Positions 28,447 through 36,431 of a DNA stretch of 64,000 nucleotides are shown piece after piece (the stretch's first letter is position 1; every line of letters starts with the position of its first letter). The notes below the pieces were generated by a model. The model saw nothing but the letters and a program-made list of their open reading frames with translations, did not search any database and was not told where the DNA came from. The position numbers were made by a program, and so were the translations under genes. Origin of the DNA: Candidatus Nanogingivalis gingivitcus. Lineage in GTDB: Bacteria > Patescibacteriota > Saccharimonadia > Saccharimonadales > Saccharimonadaceae. The stretch covers positions 1-64,000 of the forward strand of contig NZ_PRLK01000003.1 in NCBI RefSeq assembly GCF_004151455.1. The letters are read 5' to 3'.

Positions 28447-29901
28447 ATGAAAGTAAGAACTCGTTTTGCTCCTAGTCCTACTGGGTATATTCATGTAGGT
28501 AATGTTAGGAGTGCTTTATATCCGTATTTAGTAGCTCGCCAGTCGAAAGGTGATTTTATTTTACGTATTGAAGATACTGACCAAGCAAGATTTGTAGATG
28601 GTGCTGAAGATATGGTGTTAGATACGTTAAGATGGCTAGGGCTAGAGTGGGATGAAGGTCCTATCAATTTATCTACTGAAGAGGGTAAATATGGGCCCTA
28701 CCACCAAACGCAGCGTAAAAATATCTATTTAGAGTGGGCGCAAAAGATGGTTGATGAAGGATTAGCTTATGCTGACCCTTACACTGTTGAGCAAGTGCAA
28801 GCTTTTAGAGAAGAGGCAAAAGCTAACAAAAAAGCTTTTCTATACCGAAATTATAGACCCGAAAACCCACCAGAATGGAAAGTGGGTATGCCTTTAAGAT
28901 TTAAAACCCCAGTTATTAAAAGATATAGTTGGAATGATGCTGTTATGGGTGAATTATCTGCTGGTGAAGAGGCTTTAGATGATTTTGTTATTATTAAAGC
29001 TGATGGGCTACCAACATATAACTTTGCACATATTATTGATGATTATGAGATGGGGATAACACATATTATTAGGGGTTCAGAGTATGTTGCAAGTACGCCT
29101 AAATACTTATCTTTGTATGAAGCTTTAAATATAGAACCGCCTATTTTAGCACATGTTCCACATATATTAGCGCCTAGCGGTAATAAAAAGCTAGGCAAAA
29201 GGGATGGGGCTAAAAGTGTAACTGAGTATAGAGAAGAGGGCATTTTGCCAGAAGCTATGATTAACTTTTTAGCTCAATTAGGATGGAATGATGGAACTGA
29301 GCAAGAGATTTTTACGTTAGAAGAATTAATAGATAAATTCTCTTTAGACAGAGTTCAAAAATCCGGAGCTAGATTTGACGAACAAAGACTTTTATGGCTT
29401 AATGGTCAGTGGATTAGGCGATTAGATTTTGAAGATCTATATGCTAGATGCCAACCTTTTTGGGGGTCTGAAGCTAAGGATTCTGAAGAGGGCTATAAAA
29501 AACAAGTATTGGGTATAGTTTACGATAGATTAAAAACATTGAAAGATTTACCTGAAGCTAGTGGCTATTTCTTTAAAATTAAAGATACTAATTTAGAAAT
29601 GATTAGCACTAACAAGCAATTAAAGAAAATAGAGAAAAATAGGTTAATAGAATTATTGGAAATATCTATAAAAAAACTAGAATCTATAGATAGCTGGAAT
29701 GAAGAAAATATTCAGTTAACCCTAAATCAATTATTAGAAGAGACTAAAGAAAAACCAGCAGTAATATTCCAGCTAATTCGTATATGTTTAACTTGGGCTA
29801 GTTTTTCTCCAGCCTTAAATCAAACTTTAGCAGTAATAGGTAGGGAAAATTCTATTAATAGATTAAATATATCACTTGAAGATATTAAAAATAATTTATA
29901 A
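28447..29901 (+). CDS. gltX: Glutamyl-tRNA synthetase
   Basis: GltX charges tRNA-Glu, and in organisms without GlnRS also tRNA-Gln. The class I signatures are present: RFAPSPTGYIHVGNVRSALY (HVGN for HIGH), RIEDTDQARF, and the KMSKS equivalent KLGKRDGAKSV near residue 255. A helical anticodon-binding domain fills the C-terminal third. Length 484 is normal. The start has GATAATAT close upstream and no ribosome binding site. Its last 17 bases overlap the convergent alpha/beta hydrolase gene. Confidence 0.97.
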   Translation: MKVRTRFAPSPTGYIHVGNVRSALYPYLVARQSKGDFILRIEDTDQARFVDGAEDMVLDTLRWLGLEWDEGPINLSTEEGKYGPYHQTQRKNIYLEWAQKMVDEGLAYADPYTVEQVQAFREEAKANKKAFLYRNYRPENPPEWKVGMPLRFKTPVIKRYSWNDAVMGELSAGEEALDDFVIIKADGLPTYNFAHIIDDYEMGITHIIRGSEYVASTPKYLSLYEALNIEPPILAHVPHILAPSGNKKLGKRDGAKSVTEYREEGILPEAMINFLAQLGWNDGTEQEIFTLEELIDKFSLDRVQKSGARFDEQRLLWLNGQWIRRLDFEDLYARCQPFWGSEAKDSEEGYKKQVLGIVYDRLKTLKDLPEASGYFFKIKDTNLEMISTNKQLKKIEKNRLIELLEISIKKLESIDSWNEENIQLTLNQLLEETKEKPAVIFQLIRICLTWASFSPALNQTLAVIGRENSINRLNISLEDIKNNL

Positions 29902-30694
29902 TAATTTTCGTTATTTCTTTCGGTGATTCCATTGGCAGTAGATGACCACCCTTAAGATCAACTATATTAGCATGTTTAAAGAGCTTTTTTGAAAGCTCTT
30001 TTTTATTTTTATCTATAGTGTTATCGCTTTTACCATTAATTACTAATTTAACGTAATTATTAAAAAAGATATCTTTTTTTAAAGCTATATCTATCAGGTT
30101 TTGTTGGCTTAGTAATTGTTTTATACTATTTTGGCAATAAAATATATTTTTAAATATATTTATAAAAGCTTGTAACGACCATCTCTTTTGTAAAAATAAA
30201 GCTTTAAATGGTGATAATATGGGTATATTTGATAAAACCATAAATAAAGAACTTTTTTGAGATAGGAGCATTCCTTTAAGGAAAGATGATGAAGGAGTAT
30301 GCACGGGGCAAATAAGTACTGTAGGTATTTTTTTAGATATAGCATTATTTTTAGCAATAAAGCAGCCAAAAGAATGAGCGATGATAATTTTTGGATCTAT
30401 AAATTCTTTTTTGATAGTATTAATAAGAGAGATATAAAAAGTATTCAACAAAATAGTATGGTTTAAATTAGCTATAGAACTTTTACCATGGGAGGGTAGT
30501 TCTACTATTAATATAGAATATTTACAAGATAATTCATGGGCTAAAGGGGTTAGTCCAAAATAATTTCCGCCAAAACCATGAAAGAGAACTGCTAAAGGTT
30601 TATTCTTTTCTATTTTACTGTAAGTGGAAATAGAAATATTATTTACACTAATATATTTGTGTTTTAAAAGTCTATTCCAAGGATTAATAGGCAT
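29885..30694 (-). CDS. Alpha/beta hydrolase
   Basis: Serine hydrolase fold with the oxyanion-hole motif FHGFGGNYFG, the nucleophile elbow AHSFGCF and the catalytic His in GGHLLPME near the C-terminus. The substrate cannot be inferred. I place the start at ATG 30694 rather than the more upstream TTG at 30730: that TTG is the first triplet of a TTGACA -35 box, with a 17-base spacer, TAAATT and seven bases to ATG 30694, so the upstream codons cannot be in the mRNA. The product is then about 269 residues. The 3' end overlaps gltX by 17 bases on the opposite strand. Confidence 0.85.
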   Translation of the reverse strand: MPINPWNRLLKHKYISVNNISISTYSKIEKNKPLAVLFHGFGGNYFGLTPLAHELSCKYSILIVELPSHGKSSIANLNHTILLNTFYISLINTIKKEFIDPKIIIAHSFGCFIAKNNAISKKIPTVLICPVHTPSSSFLKGMLLSQKSSLFMVLSNIPILSPFKALFLQKRWSLQAFINIFKNIFYCQNSIKQLLSQQNLIDIALKKDIFFNNYVKLVINGKSDNTIDKNKKELSKKLFKHANIVDLKGGHLLPMESPKEITKIIINYF

Positions 30695-30701
30695 AGTATT
30701 T

Positions 30702-30730
30702 AATTTAAAATATAGTAGATATTTTGTCAA
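30702..30730 (-). promoter_or_regulatory. Promoter of the alpha/beta hydrolase gene
   Basis: Minus strand: consensus TTGACA (30730-30725), 17-base spacer, TAAATT (30707-30702), then seven bases to ATG 30694. It predicts a leaderless transcript and decides the start codon. Confidence 0.7.
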
Positions 30731-30806
30731 ATAAAATATTTTATGTTTGCTAGTTAATTTAGTATAATATACAATAAAGCATAAGAAATATAAAAAGAGG
30801 GGAAAA

Positions 30807-31619
30807 GTGGCACATCCTTTAAGATTAGTAATGATAAGGCACGGCGAGAGTGAGGCTAATGTTGTTCAAAAAGCTCAAAAATACGGTAAAAAATCTAGTA
30901 TCGAAGATCTTGTAAATAATAGAGCTGACTGGAAACAGCGATTAAGCCCTTTAGGTAAAGAGCAAGCCCAAAAAGCTGCTTTAGAATTAAAGAAAATATA
31001 TGGTAGCCTTAATTTTTTTGATAAACATTATACGTCACCTTTCATTAGAGCTAGGGAGACTGCTTGGAATATTAGTAGGTTTTCGAATATTCGTTGGTAT
31101 ATAGACGATAGACTAAGTGAACGAATTTGGGGAATATATGGCTTAGTCCCTAGGAAGAAGTTAAAAGAGGAATTTCCTTTAACTACTAAATTAGCAAATA
31201 ATGATCCGTGGTATATTAGGTTAGATGGAGGCGAGAGCCTTTTTGATGTGTACAATAGAGTTAAAGATTTTAGGGAAAAAATGTGGAGAGCTGATTCTGG
31301 GGAAAATGTACTCATTGTTGCACATAAACAGTTAATTCAGAGCTTTTGCTATGATATCGAGAAAAAACTTCCAGAAGATTGGGATAATATTTGGCAAAAC
31401 AAAATCTATGATATTAGTAATTTAGGGCTGGTTGAATACAGTAGAGTTAATCCTTTAGACGCTAAAGATGTTAGGAGCTATTATTCTTGGCGAAGAATGA
31501 TAAATTTATCAAATAGAGACACAAGTAAGGAAGAATGGGTGGAATTTGACCCTGATAAATCTTTTTCATGTGATGAGATAGCAAGACAAGTAGATAATTA
31601 CAGACCATTTATGAATTGA
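30807..31619 (+). CDS. Histidine phosphatase family protein (phosphoglycerate mutase-like)
   Basis: The RHG phosphatase signature VMIRHGESEANV near residue 8 carries the phospho-accepting His. A second Arg lies in SPFIRARETAW, and the catalytic HK in IVAHKQLIQSF near 172. Such enzymes remove or transfer phosphate on diverse substrates; the bulky C-terminal part (270 residues in all) does not match cofactor-dependent Gpm closely, so phosphatase activity is more likely than glycolytic mutase. The start is GTG with AGAGGGG upstream. TATAAT lies about 40 bases upstream. The stop codon overlaps the -35 box of the next transcription unit. Confidence 0.85.
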   Translation: MAHPLRLVMIRHGESEANVVQKAQKYGKKSSIEDLVNNRADWKQRLSPLGKEQAQKAALELKKIYGSLNFFDKHYTSPFIRARETAWNISRFSNIRWYIDDRLSERIWGIYGLVPRKKLKEEFPLTTKLANNDPWYIRLDGGESLFDVYNRVKDFREKMWRADSGENVLIVAHKQLIQSFCYDIEKKLPEDWDNIWQNKIYDISNLGLVEYSRVNPLDAKDVRSYYSWRRMINLSNRDTSKEEWVEFDPDKSFSCDEIARQVDNYRPFMN

Positions 31620-31644
31620 CAAAACTTAAGCACTTTTATATTAT
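31616..31644 (+). promoter_or_regulatory. Consensus-like promoter for the murF leader RNA
   Basis: TTGACA, exactly 17 bases, TATTAT. The predicted start at about 31651 coincides with the 5' end of the long stem of the structured RNA. Confidence 0.75.
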
Positions 31645-31649
31645 ATTGT

Positions 31650-31749
31650 TAAGGCTGGTGTGCAAAGGAGGGCGAAATAATGCCCAAATGCAACTAGATA
31701 AAAATAAACATAAAATGCAAAAATCGCCCTTGGGTGGGCGTACATCAGC
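31650..31749 (+). ncRNA. Structured leader or small RNA upstream of murF-like gene
   Basis: A 10-bp closing stem pairs GCTGGTGTGC (31654-31663) with GTACATCAGC (31740-31749), including two G-U pairs. Inside are two local hairpins, GGGC/GCCC (31670-31673 with 31682-31685) and CGCCC/GGGCG (31725-31729 with 31736-31740), and an alternative long-range helix AGGGCGA/TCGCCCT (31669-31675 with 31724-31730) that excludes both. A direct repeat ATGCAA occurs twice in the AT-rich middle. Mutually exclusive folds directly after a strong promoter are typical of a riboswitch or cis-regulator, but no known class was recognised. It may also be an independent small RNA. Confidence 0.55.
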
Positions 31750-31750
31750 A

Positions 31751-31785
31751 ATATAGCTATAGCTTGATAAGAGTTATAGCTATAT
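31751..31785 (+). promoter_or_regulatory. Inverted repeat before the murF-like gene
   Basis: ATATAGCTATA and TATAGCTATAT form an 11-bp stem with a 13-base loop. With the preceding RNA it could act as the expression platform, or as an operator, since it overlaps the second promoter. No T run follows, so simple termination is unlikely. Confidence 0.45.
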
Positions 31786-31793
31786 ATTATAAT
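31764..31793 (+). promoter_or_regulatory. Second promoter for the murF-like gene
   Basis: TTGATA, 18-base spacer, TATAAT. It would start transcription just before the AAAGG binding site of murF and bypass the structured RNA. Confidence 0.5.
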
Positions 31794-31805
31794 GTAAAGG
31801 AAATT

Positions 31806-33113
31806 ATGTTCAAAAAAAGTATTACAAATAAGTTGGAAAAATACGTTAAAAGGTATTTTGAAAAACACCCCAATATAAAATTAGTGGCCGTTGCTGGATC
31901 TGTAGGAAAAACAAGCACCAAGTTAGCGGTAGCAACAGTCCTTAGTGAAAGATATAAAGTTAGGTTGCATGAGGGTAACCATAATACACACCTTTCCGCA
32001 CCCCTAGCTATTTTAGGTATTAATTATCCAGGTAATCCACGCAGCTTTTGGCAGTGGCATAGAGTATTTAAAGCAGCTAGAAGAAGAATTAATTCATCTT
32101 CAGCTGAAGAGCCTGAAGTGATAATTCAGGAATTAGGAACAGACCATCCTGGGGATATTGCAAAATTTGGTGAATATTTATTGCCAGATATTGCATTAGT
32201 TACTGCTATAACTCCTGAGCATATGGAATTTTTCGGTAGTATTGAAGCAGTTGCTGATGAAGAATTAGAGGTCGTTAAATTTGCTAAATCATCATTGATT
32301 AACATTAATGATGTTAGATTGGAATTTACCGAGAAAGTTAAAAATTATATTACAAACTATTATGGCACTGGTGGTAATAATCAATATGAATTTATCCCTC
32401 ACGATTTTAATATTAATGTTGGTTATATTGGTGAAGTTAAATCATTAGAGCTAGGTTCGTTTCCTGCTAATGTTAAGGTATTTGGAGAGCATTCCTTACG
32501 CCCTATAGCAGGTGCTATTGCTGTAGCCTCTAAAATGGGACTAACTGCCAATGAGATAGTGAGTGGTCTTTCTAAAATTAGCCCAGTAAGTGGTAGAATG
32601 AATATATTAGCTGGAGTAGATGAGAGTGTATTAATTGATGATACTTATAATGCTAGCCCAGCAGCCGTAGAAGCTTCTTTAAATACTTTTTACAAGATTA
32701 ATGCTCCATCTAGAATCTTAGTTCTTGGCAGTATGAATGAGCTTGGTGAATTATCGGCTGCCGAACATCAAAAAATTGGATTATTATGTGATGGATCCTT
32801 AACGGATTGGGTTGTTACTGTGGGTGATGATGCCTCTAAGTATATAGCTCCTATAGCTAGACAAAGGGGTTGTCAGGTACATGAAGCTAAAAATGCTATT
32901 GATGCTGGAATTTTTGTGCGTAGCAATATGCAAAAAGGGGCATTAATATTATGTAAGGGCTCACAAGGTAATGTATATCTAGAGGAAACAGTCAAAATAC
33001 TTTTAAAAGATCAATCGGATGCTGAAAAATTAGTAAGACAAGATAAAAATTGGCAAACTATAAAGAGGGAATTTTTTGAAAGTTTTACCAATATTGAAGA
33101 TGACGAGGTTTAA
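31806..33113 (+). CDS. murF: MurF-like Mur ligase lacking the N-terminal substrate domain
   Basis: MurF adds D-Ala-D-Ala to the UDP-MurNAc tripeptide. The central ATPase domain has VAGSVGKTSTK near residue 32, GNHNTHLSAPLAILG and VTAITPEHMEFFGS; the C-terminal domain has PVSGRMN and the MurF-type DDTYNASPAAVEASL. The usual N-terminal UDP-sugar-binding domain of about 80 residues is missing: the P-loop lies only 30 residues from the start. I use ATG 31806, preceded by AAAGG; the frame extends 24 codons upstream only through the inverted repeat and promoter. At 435 residues it may be a trimmed MurF or a related ligase. A Nudix gene follows after three bases. Confidence 0.8.
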   Translation: MFKKSITNKLEKYVKRYFEKHPNIKLVAVAGSVGKTSTKLAVATVLSERYKVRLHEGNHNTHLSAPLAILGINYPGNPRSFWQWHRVFKAARRRINSSSAEEPEVIIQELGTDHPGDIAKFGEYLLPDIALVTAITPEHMEFFGSIEAVADEELEVVKFAKSSLININDVRLEFTEKVKNYITNYYGTGGNNQYEFIPHDFNINVGYIGEVKSLELGSFPANVKVFGEHSLRPIAGAIAVASKMGLTANEIVSGLSKISPVSGRMNILAGVDESVLIDDTYNASPAAVEASLNTFYKINAPSRILVLGSMNELGELSAAEHQKIGLLCDGSLTDWVVTVGDDASKYIAPIARQRGCQVHEAKNAIDAGIFVRSNMQKGALILCKGSQGNVYLEETVKILLKDQSDAEKLVRQDKNWQTIKREFFESFTNIEDDEV

Positions 33114-33116
33114 ATA

Positions 33117-33641
33117 GTGGAAATTATACCTATAGTTAATGAAAATGATCAACAGATAGGGTCTATAGATAAGGCTAAATTTGATAAAACTAAAGGAGAT
33201 ATATATCGCACAGTAGCGGTAATTCTAGTTGATTCGTCTAATGGCTTAGTGTTGATTCAGCGTAGATCTGCCTTTAAAGAAACATATGCTAATAAGTGGC
33301 AGTTTTCTTCAGCTGCTGGACACGTCCAAGTTGGTGAAACTTATGAACAAGCTGCAGCAAGAGAGACTGAGGAAGAATTAGGTATAAAAATAAAAGAGGA
33401 TAAGTTAGTATTTATTGATAAAATTTTTATTACCACAAATAAAAATAAAAGAAGGTTTATGTCAGTTTTTTCTTATGATATTGATTTAAGCAATGTTAAT
33501 ATTAAGATCATGCCTAAAGAAGTTGGAGAGGCTAAAATAATTAGCAAAAAAGAGCTAATAGAAATGGTGGAATTGGAATCTAGTAGCTTCATGGATGATA
33601 AAAAGCTAATAAAACAAATCATCTATAAAATATTTAAATAA
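33117..33641 (+). CDS. Nudix hydrolase
   Basis: The Nudix box is complete: GHVQVGETYEQAAARETEEELGI fits GX5EX7REUXEEXGU (split here as GHVQVGETYEQAAARE then TEEELGI). The N-terminal segment EIIPIVNENDQQIGSIDKAK resembles the IPP isomerase/YfcD-like branch, which acts on diverse diphosphates. Start GTG 33117 lies three bases after the Mur ligase stop, so the genes are probably cotranscribed. Length 174. The substrate cannot be predicted. Confidence 0.88.
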   Translation: MEIIPIVNENDQQIGSIDKAKFDKTKGDIYRTVAVILVDSSNGLVLIQRRSAFKETYANKWQFSSAAGHVQVGETYEQAAARETEEELGIKIKEDKLVFIDKIFITTNKNKRRFMSVFSYDIDLSNVNIKIMPKEVGEAKIISKKELIEMVELESSSFMDDKKLIKQIIYKIFK

Positions 33642-33690
33642 AAAAGTTACTTGAAAAAAAACATAAATTAATATATAATTTCTAGCACGT

Positions 33691-33766
33691 GGCTCTTTAG
33701 CTCAGTTGGTAGAGCAGAGGCCTGAAGAGCCTTGTGTCCCCAGTTCAAGTCTGGGAGGAGCCACCA
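33691..33766 (+). tRNA. tRNA-Phe (anticodon GAA)
   Basis: Acceptor stem GGCTCTT/AGGAGCC, D arm GCTC-AGTTGGTA-GAGC, anticodon stem GAGGC/GCCTT with loop CTGAAGA (GAA), T arm CCCAG-TTCAAGT-CTGGG, discriminator A and encoded CCA. Confidence 0.97.
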
Positions 33767-33778
33767 ATTAGTTTATTT

Positions 33779-33808
33779 AAAATAGTTCCAATGGGAGCTA
33801 TTTTTTTA
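33779..33808 (+). terminator. tRNA-Phe terminator
   Basis: AATAGTTCC pairs with GGAGCTATT (one G-U), followed by TTTTTTTATT. Confidence 0.75.
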
Positions 33809-33855
33809 TTTTATATTTATTTAACTTGTGTTAGTTTGAAAAAGTAAAGCTGTAA

Positions 33856-33864
33856 TGTTATCAT
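33856..33864 (+). promoter_or_regulatory. hisS extended -10 promoter
   Basis: TGTTATCAT ends six bases before ATG 33871, predicting a leaderless mRNA. Confidence 0.6.
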
Positions 33865-33870
33865 ATTTTT

Positions 33871-35160
33871 ATGAAAATCAATACAAAACCATTGCCAGGT
33901 ATGATGGAATTATTACCTGAAGAACAGATTGAATTTAATAGAATACTTAATGTTATAAAAAAACATCATTCACAATTTGGTTTTGTTAGTATAGATACCC
34001 CTATTATTGAACGTACTGAGACATTGTTAGCTAAAGCTGGCGGGGAAACAGAAAAACAAATATACCGATTCAAAAAAGGTGATAACGACCTTAGCTTAAG
34101 GTTTGATTTAACTGTCCCTACGGCACGCTATACAGCCAATAATTTAGGACAGTTGCTTTTTCCGTTTAAAAGAAGTCAAATAGGTAAAGTTTACAGAGGG
34201 GAACGGGCACAACGAGGACGATTTAGGGAATTTTATCAATGTGATATTGATATTATTTGTAAGGAAAAAATGTCTGTAAATTATGATGCTGAAGTTATAG
34301 CTGTTATTTACAGTATATTTAAGGAATTATCTTTTGGTGATTTTACCTTACGTATTAGTAATAGGAATTTAATAAGTGGAATAATCAGTGGTCTAAAACT
34401 TGGTGATAAAGCAGATGAAATAATGGCTTTAATAGATAGAGCTGAAAAAATTACCCCAACTGAATTTGAGGATCAGGCAAATAATTTAGAATTAGGTGAT
34501 AAAATAGAAATCATCAAAAAATTCATAAATTGCCGAGGTGATATTGATAACGTATTAATAAAGCTTAAAGATATAGCCAATATTATAAATAATGAACAGT
34601 TCCTATTAGGTATAAATGAGCTAGAGGCTTTAGGATCTACATTATTGAATATGGGGGTTGATGCAAAAAATATTTGTTTTGATATGTTGATAGTCAGAGG
34701 GTTAGATTATTATACTGGTACCGTTTTTGAAACAAGCTTAAATGATTTTAAGCAGATAGGTTCTATAGCTAGTGGTGGTAGATACGATAATCTATGTGGA
34801 TATTATAGTAAAGAAAAATTAATGGGCGTGGGTGCTTCAATTGGTCTTACTCGTCTTTTCTGGACACTAAGAGAGTTAGGACTATTGAATTTCAATAGTA
34901 AAACTACTGCAAAATATTTAATTATGCCAATGGGGAAGAAGGAGCTTATTAAAGCATATTCTATTGCTTCGGAAATTAGACGCAAAGGAAAGAATGTGGA
35001 AGTATTATTAGAGCCGGTTAACGCTAAAAAAGCTTTCAAAATTGCAGACAAAAAAGGAGTTGAATTTGCAATGTTAATTGGTGAGAAAGAACTTCAAGAT
35101 AGCATATTTAAATTTAAGAATATGTCAACAGGTGAGTATGTTGACATGGCAGATATTTAA
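33871..35160 (+). CDS. hisS: Histidyl-tRNA synthetase
   Basis: Class II synthetase charging tRNA-His. Motif 1 region near residues 40-60, motif 2 YRGERAQRGRFREFYQCDIDI near 110-130, the HisRS-specific element VRGLDYYTGTVFE near 275 and motif 3 GVGASIGLTRLF near 325 are present, followed by a C-terminal anticodon-binding domain of about 90 residues. Length 429 is standard. The start follows a close extended -10 box, with no ribosome binding site. tRNA-Cys follows after 67 bases. Confidence 0.97.
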   Translation: MKINTKPLPGMMELLPEEQIEFNRILNVIKKHHSQFGFVSIDTPIIERTETLLAKAGGETEKQIYRFKKGDNDLSLRFDLTVPTARYTANNLGQLLFPFKRSQIGKVYRGERAQRGRFREFYQCDIDIICKEKMSVNYDAEVIAVIYSIFKELSFGDFTLRISNRNLISGIISGLKLGDKADEIMALIDRAEKITPTEFEDQANNLELGDKIEIIKKFINCRGDIDNVLIKLKDIANIINNEQFLLGINELEALGSTLLNMGVDAKNICFDMLIVRGLDYYTGTVFETSLNDFKQIGSIASGGRYDNLCGYYSKEKLMGVGASIGLTRLFWTLRELGLLNFNSKTTAKYLIMPMGKKELIKAYSIASEIRRKGKNVEVLLEPVNAKKAFKIADKKGVEFAMLIGEKELQDSIFKFKNMSTGEYVDMADI

Positions 35161-35227
35161 TTACGTTTATGCTCTTTGAACTTTTAAAATGTATATGATA
35201 TAATTTTAGTATTGTATCATATTAACT

Positions 35228-35301
35228 GGCGCCTTGGCGGAGTGGTTACGCAGCGGTCTGCAAAACCGTGTACACCGGTTCAAATCCGGTAGGTGCCTCC
35301 A
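35228..35301 (+). tRNA. tRNA-Cys (anticodon GCA)
   Basis: Acceptor stem GGCGCCT/AGGTGCC, anticodon loop CTGCAAA (GCA) on the stem GCGGT/ACCGT, T-loop TTCAAAT, discriminator U as expected for Cys, and encoded CCA. Confidence 0.96.
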
Positions 35302-35325
35302 AAGTATAAAAATGAAGGATAAAAT

Positions 35326-35619
35326 ATGGAAAATAATGAAGTAAAGAATCTAACTCCAATACGGAAAGATAAAACAGGCAATATAGTACAAATAGCTAGA
35401 GAGCCTCGTAAATACAGCAAAACAGTTTTAGCTATACGCTCAGTTTGTTTTTGGATTATGCTTATTACAGTAGTAGTTCTACTTGCTATAGCAGTAACTG
35501 CTATTTGGATTGAAGCTGGTGAAACTGTAGCAAAGTCTATATCTACTGCTCTTGTTGTTTTGGCTGGTACTGGTTTTGTAGCATTGATTGCTCCAATTTT
35601 AGATAAAACTGAGGAATAA
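35326..35619 (+). CDS. Small two-helix membrane protein
   Basis: A 97-residue product with a polar, basic first third and two hydrophobic segments (about 36-58 and 70-90). It starts at ATG 35326, with AAGGATAAA upstream as a moderate ribosome binding site. It lies between tRNA-Cys and tRNA-Leu and may be cotranscribed with the tRNA. No family recognised. Confidence 0.65.
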   Translation: MENNEVKNLTPIRKDKTGNIVQIAREPRKYSKTVLAIRSVCFWIMLITVVVLLAIAVTAIWIEAGETVAKSISTALVVLAGTGFVALIAPILDKTEE

Positions 35620-35630
35620 AAAAGTAAAAA

Positions 35631-35661
35631 ACGCACCTTGATTTTATTTAACAAGGTGCGT
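35631..35661 (+). terminator. Stem-loop upstream of tRNA-Leu(UAA)
   Basis: ACGCACCTTG and CAAGGTGCGT form a perfect 10-bp stem. The following sequence is TATAATAATA, not a T run, so this is either a weak terminator or part of the tRNA promoter region. Confidence 0.5.
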
Positions 35662-35675
35662 ATAATAATAAGTAC

Positions 35676-35763
35676 GCGCGAGTGGCGGAATTGGTAGACG
35701 CGAGGGACTTAAAATCCCTTGACCTAAACAGTCGTGCGGGTTCGATTCCCGCCTTGCGCACCA
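35676..35763 (+). tRNA. tRNA-Leu (anticodon TAA)
   Basis: Acceptor stem GCGCGAG/CTTGCGC, anticodon stem AGGGA/TCCCT with loop CTTAAAA (TAA), long variable arm, T arm GCGGG-TTCGATT-CCCGC, discriminator A and encoded CCA. Confidence 0.97.
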
Positions 35764-35794
35764 AATAATTTTTTTATAAGGAGAATTTGAAAAA

Positions 35795-36367
35795 ATGCCA
35801 GCATGGTTAATAGCTATAATAATTATTGCAGGTCTACTATTGTTTGTGGGCGTATATGTATTAACTGTTTATAATGGTTTGGTGCATCTAAATGAAAGAG
35901 TTAATGAGGCATGGAGCGACATTGAAGTTCAATTAAAATACCGTGCAGATTTAATTCCTAATGTAGTTTCTACTGTTAAAGGTTATGCCGAACATGAAAG
36001 TGAGGTATTCGCTAATGTATCTGACGCTCGATCTAGAATGCTAAGTGCTGGAAATAATGTTAAACAAGCCGCAGAAGCTGAAGGTGAATTAAGCCAAGCT
36101 CTAGGTAGATTAATGATGTTAAGTGAATCTTACCCAGAGTTAAAAGCTAATGAAAATTTTGCCACCCTACAAAGACAATTGCAAGAGATTGAAGATAAAA
36201 TTCAAGGTGCAAGAAGGTTTTATAATGGTGGAGCACGTGATTTGAATGTAAAAATTAAAACTTTCCCAACTAATATTTTTGCACGTAAATTAGGTTTTGA
36301 AAAACGTGATTATTTCGAAGTTCAAGATCGTACAGCAGTTGAAAACGCTCCAGAAGTTAAATTCTAA
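35795..36367 (+). CDS. LemA family membrane protein
   Basis: LemA proteins have an N-terminal membrane helix (here about residues 4-28) and a helical bundle domain. Signatures are clear: [34 protein letters not shown]-type segment ([17 protein letters not shown]), [12 protein letters not shown]-like region, [17 protein letters not shown] and [13 protein letters not shown]. Length 190 is typical. AAGGAG lies 12 bases before the ATG. It precedes htpX, a pairing common in many bacteria; the two are linked to envelope quality control, though the exact role of LemA is unknown. Confidence 0.92.
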   Translation: [190 protein letters not shown]

Positions 36368-36420
36368 ATTATTTAGCATTAAATATATAAATTTATAAAT
36401 TTAAATTTTTCGTAAGGGCT

Positions 36421-36426
36421 TATAAT
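36421..36426 (+). promoter_or_regulatory. htpX -10 box
   Basis: TATAAT ends only five bases before the htpX ATG, so transcription should begin within one base of the start codon. Confidence 0.55.
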
Positions 36427-36431
36427 CTTAT

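Noticed and set aside
30695-30730. TTG-initiated extension of the alpha/beta hydrolase
   Set aside because: The TTG is part of a TTGACA -35 box whose -10 lies just before ATG 30694.
31681-31749. T-box or c-di-AMP-type riboswitch in the murF leader
   Set aside because: The GGGTGG run resembles part of the T-box consensus, but the rest of that motif and a specifier loop are absent; no ydaO-type elements are seen.
31734-31805. GTG-initiated extension of the Mur ligase
   Set aside because: It lies in the structured RNA, inverted repeat and second promoter; ATG 31806 has an AAAGG site.
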